Source of the DNA: Desulfuromonadaceae bacterium
GTDB taxonomy: Bacteria; Desulfobacterota; Desulfuromonadia; Desulfuromonadales; Geopsychrobacteraceae
DNA length: 12,480 nt
Assembly (NCBI GenBank): GCA_016744555.1
Contig: JADGED010000060.1
Span: 1-12,480 of the forward strand
Direction of reading: 5' to 3'
Of the stretch, positions 6,338 to 12,480 are shown piece after piece. The notes below the pieces were generated by a model. That model made no database searches. It saw only the letters and a list, made by a program, of their open reading frames with translations, and was not told the DNA's origin. Position 1 is the stretch's first letter. Each line of letters opens with the position of its first letter. The translations under genes and the position numbers were made by a program.

Positions 6338-7213
6338 CTATATTGCCTCTTTCTTTTTCACAATCCGCTGTTGCAAATGTTTTATTTTATTTTGCAACAT
6401 GAGAGATTTATTGCTTTCGTTCAGCTGTTGGTAGAGTAATAGGGCCTCTTTTAGAAACTCTTCTTCTTCCAACAATCTAGCCAAATCAAGCTCGGCTGCA
6501 ACTCTGTGGCTACTATCGGGAAATTCTTTAATCAACTTTTGCCAGTCGAGCCGTGCGGCGTCTGAATCACCTTCAAGCAACCAAATTGCCCCTTTACGAT
6601 ACAGTGCATCGTCAGCTAATGCGCTTGCTGGGTATTCTTCCAGCAGGGTTTCCAACTCTATTCGTGCCTGCGAAAAGTTTTCAAGGTGGAAGTAGCAATC
6701 TGCAATTTCAAAATAATATTGATCTGGTGTGCCAGCATTTAAATCAAGTAACCGCTGATAAAATTCGATGGCACGAGAATAATTACGCTGCATATATTTG
6801 ACAATCTGAGCCGCCTCTTCACGTGCAGGCAGCACCAGTTGACTTGTGGGGTAATCGTGCTCTAATTGCAGGTAACTAAGCAATGCTAATTGCTCATCCT
6901 GAAGATCATATTGCCTTATTTTACCTATACTAAGCAGAGCTGCTGCCGCTTCATTAGCCTGAGGATAATCTTGATACACCTTGGTGTAACACTTTTCGGC
7001 GGAATTTAGCTTGCCATTACCCTCAAGCTTGACACAATTTGCAAACACCCGTTGCGCTTGTTCTGGTTGCGGTTGTAAAAAAAACCAAACACTACCTGCG
7101 CCAACTACCAGCAGTAGGAAAAAAAGCAGGTACCAACGACTAGATTTCTGGTTCGTCGCCCGCTGTTGTTTCAGGTCCCGCTTCAATTGCTTCTTCAGCT
7201 GCTGCAGCTCCAT
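6338..7213 (-). CDS. Membrane-anchored tetratricopeptide-repeat protein
   Basis: The product has 291 aa. A basic, Gln-rich cytoplasmic tail (residues 1-26, many Lys/Arg) leads to one hydrophobic helix (about 27-46) and then a helical region with TPR-like units. These include GKLNSAEKCYTKVYQDYPQA (67-86), NYSRAIEFYQRLLDLNAG (144-161), NFSQARIELETLLEEYPAS (179-197) and DSDAARLDWQKLIKEFPDS (216-234), similar to CpoB/YbgF- or BamD-like envelope TPR proteins. The TPR part is probably periplasmic and may scaffold envelope proteins; no specific partner is visible. I prefer ATG 7211-7213 because AAGGA (7222-7226) lies 8 nt upstream; ATG 7217-7219 is only 2 nt from it. The first 74 nt overlap the 3' end of gyrA in another frame. 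A TPR gene between gyrA and gpsA is, as I recall, also found in Geobacter. Confidence 0.85.
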   Translation of the reverse strand: MELQQLKKQLKRDLKQQRATNQKSSRWYLLFFLLLVVGAGSVWFFLQPQPEQAQRVFANCVKLEGNGKLNSAEKCYTKVYQDYPQANEAAAALLSIGKIRQYDLQDEQLALLSYLQLEHDYPTSQLVLPAREEAAQIVKYMQRNYSRAIEFYQRLLDLNAGTPDQYYFEIADCYFHLENFSQARIELETLLEEYPASALADDALYRKGAIWLLEGDSDAARLDWQKLIKEFPDSSHRVAAELDLARLLEEEEFLKEALLLYQQLNESNKSLMLQNKIKHLQQRIVKKKEAI

Positions 7214-9650
7214 CGGCATTATCCTTCTCTGCTAACTTGGCAACCGAAACAATTAATTCGTCTTCTTCCAGCACCATCATTCTGACGCCCTGAGTGTTTC
7301 TGGCTATCGAACGGATATTGCCGGCGTTTGTGCGTAGCAACTTGCCGCGGTTAGTAATAAACATTAGGTCTGAGTCGTCCTCAACCATCCGAATAGCAAC
7401 AACCCTACCGTTGCGCTCATTGGTCTTAATGGTAATAACCCCTTTACCGCCACGACTTTGTACTCGATACTCACCAATATTGGTACGTTTTCCATAACCA
7501 TTTTCGGTTACTGTAACTAACGCTAAAGATGTGTTAGCAGAAACTGATTGTAAACCAATTACTTCATCATCACCTTCTAGGGTTATACCCCGTACTCCAC
7601 GAGCTGGACGACCCACTGCACGAACATTGCCTTCAGGGAAACGTATCGATTTACCGTTACGACTTGCCAGCAAGAGGTCGCGTTCACCATCGGTTAAGCG
7701 TGCTTCAATCAAGCTATCGCCTTCATCAATAGTCAGGGCAATAATACCTCCAACCCGAGGATTGGAATATGCCATCAATTCGGTCTTTTTGATTATACCT
7801 TTGGCGGTTGCAGTGACAATATACTGGTCTTTTTCAAACTCCTTAACCGGTAAAATTGTCATTACTCGCTCTTCTTTATCCAATTGCAACAGGTTAACAA
7901 TGGCTTTACCACGAGAGGCACGACTACCCTGTGGTATTTCATGCACCTTAAGCCAATAAACCTTACCACGGTCGGTAAATACCAACACATAGGCATGGGT
8001 GGAAGCAATAAAGAGGTTTTCAACAAAATCTTCTTCTTTGGTCTTAACGCCGCTACGCCCTTTACCACCACGTCTCTGCGCCCGATACAGCGATACCGCA
8101 TTACGTTTGATATAACCACCATGGGTGACCGTTACCACCATATCTTCTTCAACAATCATATCCTCCAAAGTGAGGTCGGCAGTACGATCGAGAATTTCGG
8201 TGCGACGAGGGTTAGCAAACTTCTCCTTCAGTTCGATCAATTCAACTTTAATTATTTTAAGAATCTCGACTTCACTGGCGAGGATCTCTTTTAGACGCTC
8301 GATTTGCGCCATTACCTGCTTGAGTTCTTCTATAATCTTTCCTTGCTCAAGACCAGTTAAACGGTGCAAGCGCATATCCAGAATTGCTTGTGCCTGAATA
8401 TCGGAAAAAGAGAATCGTTCGATCAAACCTTTTTTCGCTGCTGCTGGAGTAGCGCTACTTTTAATGATCTTGATTACTTCATCAAGGTTTTCTAGTGCCA
8501 GCTTCAAACCAAGCAAAATATGGGCACGAGCTTCTGCTTTTTTCAGCTCAAACACACAACGTCGGGTCACAATTTCTTGACGGTGGGTAATAAAACTATC
8601 TAGTACTTCACGTAAATTTAGTATTTTAGGCTGGCCAGCAACAATAGCTAGCATGATGATGCCAAACGAGCCTTGCATTGAAGTCATTTTATATAATTGG
8701 TTCAGGACGACACCGGGTATCATATCGCGCTTTAACTCGATAACTACCCGCATTCCTTCGCGGTCAGACTCATCCCGCAAATCGGAAATACCTTCAATTT
8801 TCTTATTTTTTACCAGTTCCGCAATTTTTTCGATCAAACGTGCTTTATTAACCTGATATGGTAGCTCAGTTACAATTAATGCTTCCCGTCCACTACGTCT
8901 ATCGACTTCTACTAGTGCTCTAGCCCGCATTTGCACGATGCCGCGACCATGGGTATAGGCTTCACGAATTCCTTCCCTACCATTGATAAAACCGGCAGTA
9001 GGAAAATCTGGACCTGGTATTTTTTCAATTAACTCTTCTACTTCAATGCGGGGGTTTTCAATCAGCGCAATGAGTCCATCAATTACCTCGCCAAGGTTAT
9101 GTGGTGGTATTTTTGTTGCCATACCAACAGCAATACCTTCGGATCCATTAACCAACAAGTTAGGAAATTTACAGGGTAAAACTAAAGGTTCCTGCAATGA
9201 ATCGTCGTAGTTGGGACCAAAATCTACAGTCTCTTTATCTATATCGATCATCAATTCATGGGCTAACTTGTCCATTCTGATTTCGGTATAACGCATGGCT
9301 GCTGCCCGGTCACCATCTACAGAACCAAAGTTACCCTGACCATCAACTAGAGGATGGCGCATGGAGAAGTCTTGTGCCATCCGAACGATAGTATCGTAAA
9401 CAGCGGTATCACCGTGGGGGTGGTACTTACCAATAACGTCGCCAACCACACGTGCCGATTTTTTATAAGGCTTATTGAAATCGTTATTTAAATCGTGCAT
9501 AGCAAACAAAATGCGCCGGTGTACTGGCTTTAAACCGTCACGAATATCGGGTAACGCCCGACCGACGATAACGCTCATAGCGTATTCCATATAGGACTTA
9601 CGCATCTCATCAACGATATTAACAGTAACTTTATTCTGCTCTAACAACAT
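7140..9650 (-). CDS. gyrA: DNA gyrase subunit A
   Basis: GyrA is the DNA-breaking and DNA-wrapping subunit of the A2B2 gyrase that introduces negative supercoils. The 836-aa product is complete. The catalytic Tyr121 is in AAAMRYTEIRM. The quinolone-determining segment GKYHPHGDTAVYD (residues 74-86) has Thr at the E. coli Ser83 position and keeps the acidic residue of Asp87 (Asp86 here). The C-terminal wrapping beta-pinwheel has the GyrA-box QRRGGKG (525-531) and a second blade motif QSRGGKG (731-737). Together these identify GyrA rather than ParC. The acidic, Ala-rich tail (about 808-836) is coded by bases that also encode the basic N-terminus of the TPR protein. ATG 9648-9650 has GGAGG (9657-9661) 6 nt upstream. 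It lies 77 nt after gyrB and is very probably co-transcribed with it. Confidence 0.98.
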   Translation of the reverse strand: MLLEQNKVTVNIVDEMRKSYMEYAMSVIVGRALPDIRDGLKPVHRRILFAMHDLNNDFNKPYKKSARVVGDVIGKYHPHGDTAVYDTIVRMAQDFSMRHPLVDGQGNFGSVDGDRAAAMRYTEIRMDKLAHELMIDIDKETVDFGPNYDDSLQEPLVLPCKFPNLLVNGSEGIAVGMATKIPPHNLGEVIDGLIALIENPRIEVEELIEKIPGPDFPTAGFINGREGIREAYTHGRGIVQMRARALVEVDRRSGREALIVTELPYQVNKARLIEKIAELVKNKKIEGISDLRDESDREGMRVVIELKRDMIPGVVLNQLYKMTSMQGSFGIIMLAIVAGQPKILNLREVLDSFITHRQEIVTRRCVFELKKAEARAHILLGLKLALENLDEVIKIIKSSATPAAAKKGLIERFSFSDIQAQAILDMRLHRLTGLEQGKIIEELKQVMAQIERLKEILASEVEILKIIKVELIELKEKFANPRRTEILDRTADLTLEDMIVEEDMVVTVTHGGYIKRNAVSLYRAQRRGGKGRSGVKTKEEDFVENLFIASTHAYVLVFTDRGKVYWLKVHEIPQGSRASRGKAIVNLLQLDKEERVMTILPVKEFEKDQYIVTATAKGIIKKTELMAYSNPRVGGIIALTIDEGDSLIEARLTDGERDLLLASRNGKSIRFPEGNVRAVGRPARGVRGITLEGDDEVIGLQSVSANTSLALVTVTENGYGKRTNIGEYRVQSRGGKGVITIKTNERNGRVVAIRMVEDDSDLMFITNRGKLLRTNAGNIRSIARNTQGVRMMVLEEDELIVSVAKLAEKDNADGAAAAEEAIEAGPETTAGDEPEI
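7222..7226 (-). promoter_or_regulatory. Ribosome binding site of the TPR gene, inside gyrA
   Basis: AAGGA on the minus strand lies 8 nt before ATG 7211-7213 and only 2 nt before ATG 7217-7219, so it selects the downstream ATG. It is within gyrA coding sequence about 80 nt before the gyrA stop, so TPR translation must start while gyrA is still being translated. Confidence 0.5.
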
Positions 9651-9662
9651 CTAATTCCTCCA

Positions 9663-9682
9663 AACTTCCTATCTTGGAAGTT
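9663..9682 (-). other. Hairpin between gyrB and gyrA, next to the gyrA ribosome site
   Basis: A perfect 7-bp stem (AACTTCC 9663-9669 with GGAAGTT 9676-9682, 6-nt loop) ends 1 nt from the gyrA Shine-Dalgarno GGAGG (9657-9661). There is no T-run after it on the minus strand, so it is not an intrinsic terminator. It may be a processing or translation-tuning element. Confidence 0.4.
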
Positions 9683-9727
9683 CAATTTTTGAACAAATAT
9701 TTATTGCCGCTATAACTTCAAATATTA

Positions 9728-12118
9728 TCAAACATCTAAGTTAGCAACCTGCAATGCATTCATCTCGATAAATTCACGCCGAGGCTCTACTTGATCGCCC
9801 ATTAAGATAGTGAAAATTTCGTCTGCTCTAACTGCATCTTCAATGGTTACCTGCAATAAGACCCGTTTATCAGGATCCATAGTAGTTTCCCAAAGTTGAT
9901 CTGGATTCATCTCACCTAGACCTTTGTAACGCTGGATATATTGACCTTTTTTCGCCCGCGCCAAGAAAATATTTAGTAATTCTTCGCGGCTGGTAATTTC
10001 AATATCTTCCTTACCTTCATCAATTAAAACGACCGGGTCGTTCTGACATACTTCTTCGACCAGCTTATACGCTTGGAGTAACAATTTATATTCGTGCGAG
10101 GATAGAATTTCTATCATTTGTCTATCTATGCGGGCATGCAAATTACCAAAGGTAACCATAATGCGATCGGGGTCTTCCTTAACTACAAATGTTGCCCCTG
10201 CTTCTTGTTGACGTAAAATTTCGGCAAGCGGTTCAAGGTTAGATTTATCGGCAAAACCATTACGTATTTTACCTTTGATAAATAATTTTAAAACTTCTCC
10301 CGGTACACCACGGTTTACAATTTTTTCAAACAGTTGATTATAATTTAAAATATTGCGCAAGGTTGGAATTATCTGCTTGCCACGTAGGGTTTTATTACCG
10401 CCTTCCATCTCTAGATTAACCCCATCAGTACCGGTATCTAGGAGGTAATCTAACAGCGCATCATCATCTTTAAGGTATATTTCACGCTTGCCACGTTTAG
10501 CTTTATACAATGGTGGTTGGGCTATATAAAGATGACCTCTTTCAACAATTTCTGGCATTTGCCGGAAAAAGAAAGTTAGCAACAAGGTACGGATGTGAGA
10601 ACCGTCGACGTCGGCATCAGTCATTATGATGATGCGATGATAGCGCAACTTAGCTACATCAAAATCATCTTTGCCTATTCCTGTCCCCATCGCCGTTATC
10701 AACGTGCGAATTTCGTTCGAGGTTAACAATTTATCAAACCGAGCTTTTTCGACGTTTAGTATTTTACCTTTCAAAGGTAAAATAGCCTGATAACGACGCT
10801 CTCTACCTTGTTTAGCGCTACCACCAGCAGAATCACCCTCGACTAGGTAAATTTCGCATAAGGATGGATCTTTTTCTTGGCAATCTGCCAATTTTCCCGG
10901 TAAAGAAAGACCTTCTAAAGCGCCTTTGCGGCGGGTTAAGTCACGGGCTTTTCGTGCTGCTTCTCGTGCTCTGGCAGCTTCTATACCTTTTTCTAATATT
11001 TTTTTAGCTACTTGTGGATTTTCTTCCAAGAAGGTTGCTAACTGGTCGTTCATCATAGTTTCTACGTAACCCTTAATTTCAGAGTTACCCAGTTTAGTTT
11101 TCGTCTGCCCCTCAAATTGTGGATCGGGAATCTTTACCGAAATAACTGCTGCTATACCTTCACGCATATCGTCGCCAGAAATGGCAACTTTAACGTTTTT
11201 AAGTAAATTATTGGCAGTAACATAGCTATTCATAGTACGGGTTAAGGAACCCTTAAAGCCACTAAGGTGGGTACCACCTTCGTGGGTATTTATATTATTG
11301 GCAAAAGAGTAAATTTTTTCGTCATAACCATCATTGTATTGAATAGCTATCTCTATCTCAGCCCCACCTTTTACCCCTTTAAAATAAATTGGCTGGCTGT
11401 GAATTACTGATTTAGCCCGATTAAGGTATTCAACAAAAGAACTAATTCCACCTTCATAGATAAATTCATTTATTTTTTCAGTACGATCATCTTTTATAAC
11501 TATTTTTACCCCGGCATTCAAAAAAGCCAATTCTCGCAAACGCTGCGAAAGGGTAGAAAAGGAAAAATCTGAAGTATCAAAAATTTCTGTATCTGGCCAA
11601 AAAGTTATTGTGGTTCCACGTTTTATAGTTTCCCCATCTTCTTTTAACGGTGCTGCCGGTACACCTTTATTATAGCTTTGCCGATATACTTTACCTTCTC
11701 TTCTAATTTCCAAATCAACTTGGCTAGATAAAGCATTAACTACCGATACACCAACACCGTGTAACCCGCCCGAAACCTTATATGCTCCGTCTCCCTCGTC
11801 ATCAAATTTTCCACCTGCGTGCAATACTGTCATTACAACTTCAGCAGCAGATTTATTTTGTTTTTCATGCATTTCGACTGGAATACCACGGCCATTATCT
11901 TCAACCGTCACAGAATTATCTTCGTGAATTACAACTTTAACTTCATCACAATAACCAGCTAGTGCTTCATCAATTGAATTATCAACTACTTCGTAAACTA
12001 AATGGTGGAGACCATTTACCGAAGTTGAACCAATATACATAGCTGGTCTTTTTCTAACTGCTTCCAGACCTTCTAGTACTTGAATACTTTCTGCGCCGTA
12101 ACTTTTTTCTTCTGACAT
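9728..12118 (-). CDS. gyrB: DNA gyrase subunit B
   Basis: GyrB hydrolyses ATP to drive gyrase and contributes the TOPRIM metal site for DNA cleavage. The 796-aa length matches the long E. coli-type GyrB with an insert in the TOPRIM region, not the roughly 640-aa form. The GHKL ATPase has E43 and N47 (YEVVDNSIDEA), EDNGRGIP (residues 73-80) and the lid GGLHGVG (117-123). The transducer has QTK (338-340). TOPRIM has EGDSAGG (427-433) and DADVDGSHIR (501-510). IQRYKGLGEMN lies near the C-terminus, which ends NLDV. The ATG at 12116-12118 has AAGGA 5 nt upstream, and recF ends 12 nt before the gene, so they are probably co-transcribed. The intact catalytic sites indicate a functional subunit. Confidence 0.98.
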   Translation of the reverse strand: MSEEKSYGAESIQVLEGLEAVRKRPAMYIGSTSVNGLHHLVYEVVDNSIDEALAGYCDEVKVVIHEDNSVTVEDNGRGIPVEMHEKQNKSAAEVVMTVLHAGGKFDDEGDGAYKVSGGLHGVGVSVVNALSSQVDLEIRREGKVYRQSYNKGVPAAPLKEDGETIKRGTTITFWPDTEIFDTSDFSFSTLSQRLRELAFLNAGVKIVIKDDRTEKINEFIYEGGISSFVEYLNRAKSVIHSQPIYFKGVKGGAEIEIAIQYNDGYDEKIYSFANNINTHEGGTHLSGFKGSLTRTMNSYVTANNLLKNVKVAISGDDMREGIAAVISVKIPDPQFEGQTKTKLGNSEIKGYVETMMNDQLATFLEENPQVAKKILEKGIEAARAREAARKARDLTRRKGALEGLSLPGKLADCQEKDPSLCEIYLVEGDSAGGSAKQGRERRYQAILPLKGKILNVEKARFDKLLTSNEIRTLITAMGTGIGKDDFDVAKLRYHRIIIMTDADVDGSHIRTLLLTFFFRQMPEIVERGHLYIAQPPLYKAKRGKREIYLKDDDALLDYLLDTGTDGVNLEMEGGNKTLRGKQIIPTLRNILNYNQLFEKIVNRGVPGEVLKLFIKGKIRNGFADKSNLEPLAEILRQQEAGATFVVKEDPDRIMVTFGNLHARIDRQMIEILSSHEYKLLLQAYKLVEEVCQNDPVVLIDEGKEDIEITSREELLNIFLARAKKGQYIQRYKGLGEMNPDQLWETTMDPDKRVLLQVTIEDAVRADEIFTILMGDQVEPRREFIEMNALQVANLDV

Positions 12119-12130
12119 AATTATCCTTAA

Positions 12131-12480
12131 TCAATCAATTAAATATCTGGAAAATATACCATTTTTTACATTATAAATTTTAGTATTTGCAAAACTAATA
12201 TTGGGTAAATTTATTGTTGTTATAAAAACCTGCCCAGAATCAGCTAATAACTTATTATAAATTTTATCTCTTCTTGTATCATCTAATTCGGTGCCTATGT
12301 CATCCAATAATAATATTGGATAATAACCACAAAAATCTTTGTAATCTAAAAGTTGAGCTTGTTTATAGCTGAGTAGTAGAGATCTTTTTTGACCTTCTGA
12401 TGAATATTTATTTATATCTTGATCATTAACCAAAAAAATAAAATCTTCTATATGTGGGCCAGCTAGAGAATACCCATACC
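12131..12480 (-). CDS. recF: DNA replication/repair protein RecF (C-terminal part)
   Basis: RecF is an SMC-like ABC ATPase that helps RecO and RecR load RecA at single-strand gaps. The frame is open from the window edge (12480) to TGA 12131-12133, giving about 115 residues; the N-terminal Walker A part lies outside. Visible signatures are AGPH (canonical GPHRDD, here GPHIEDF), the ABC signature SEGQKRS, Walker B LLLDDI and the D-loop ELDDTRR, followed by GQVFITT. A TTG codon at 12433 is internal and not a start. The gene is visibly more AT-rich than gyrB, and it precedes gyrB by 12 nt as in many bacteria, so dnaN and dnaA probably lie beyond the window edge. Confidence 0.93.
   Translation of the reverse strand, partial: YGYSLAGPHIEDFIFLVNDQDINKYSSEGQKRSLLLSYKQAQLLDYKDFCGYYPILLLDDIGTELDDTRRDKIYNKLLADSGQVFITTINLPNISFANTKIYNVKNGIFSRYLID

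Noticed and set aside
7531..8294. Open plus-strand frames of 136-142 codons opposite gyrA
   Set aside because: They are antisense to highly conserved gyrA sequence, have no recognisable domain, and are explained by its codon pattern.
9393..9431. Thr at the quinolone-resistance position of GyrA (E. coli Ser83)
   Set aside because: Thr is a natural residue here in some bacteria and the neighbouring acidic residue is kept, so there is no reason to infer acquired resistance.

Overview
The window looks like part of a proteobacterial chromosome of moderately low GC (roughly low 40s by eye). The minus-strand order recF - gyrB - gyrA - membrane TPR protein - gpsA - cyclophilin-type peptidylprolyl isomerase matches, from memory, the arrangement beside dnaA/dnaN in Geobacter and other Desulfuromonadales. 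A long GyrB of the E. coli type, a TRAP-transporter binding protein and a Cds6-like periplasmic domain fit that placement. I cannot name a genus.

Layout: 1-1814 is on the plus strand. It holds the 3' end of a TRAP solute-binding protein gene, a strong hairpin, the tRNA t6A37 methyltransferase gene trmO, a 230-nt intergenic stretch, and a cold-shock protein gene. A perfect 16-bp hairpin at 1866-1904 separates these genes from a convergent minus-strand block that fills the rest of the window. Read 5' to 3' on the minus strand, that block is recF (partial), gyrB, gyrA, a TPR membrane protein, gpsA, a lipoprotein-type cyclophilin, a degenerate endonuclease/exonuclease/phosphatase-fold protein, a 260-nt intergenic region rich in short repeats, and a membrane-spanning kinase-like protein.

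recF to the cyclophilin looks like one tightly packed unit. recF and gyrB are 12 nt apart, gyrB and gyrA 77 nt apart, and the TPR gene starts inside the end of gyrA. gpsA starts directly after the TPR stop codon, and the cyclophilin starts about 10 nt after the gpsA stop. Housekeeping DNA topology and repair functions are therefore co-transcribed with phospholipid precursor synthesis and envelope protein folding.

The most unusual content is at 1927-4684. Here two neighbouring genes encode proteins with recognisable enzyme folds that lack key catalytic residues: a transmembrane pseudokinase with a periplasmic NTF2-like domain, and an EEP-fold protein without several metal and catalytic ligands. 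Between them lie a four-fold AAACG repeat and a consensus DnaA box that forms the end of the EEP reading frame. No tRNA, rRNA, CRISPR array, insertion sequence or prophage gene was seen.
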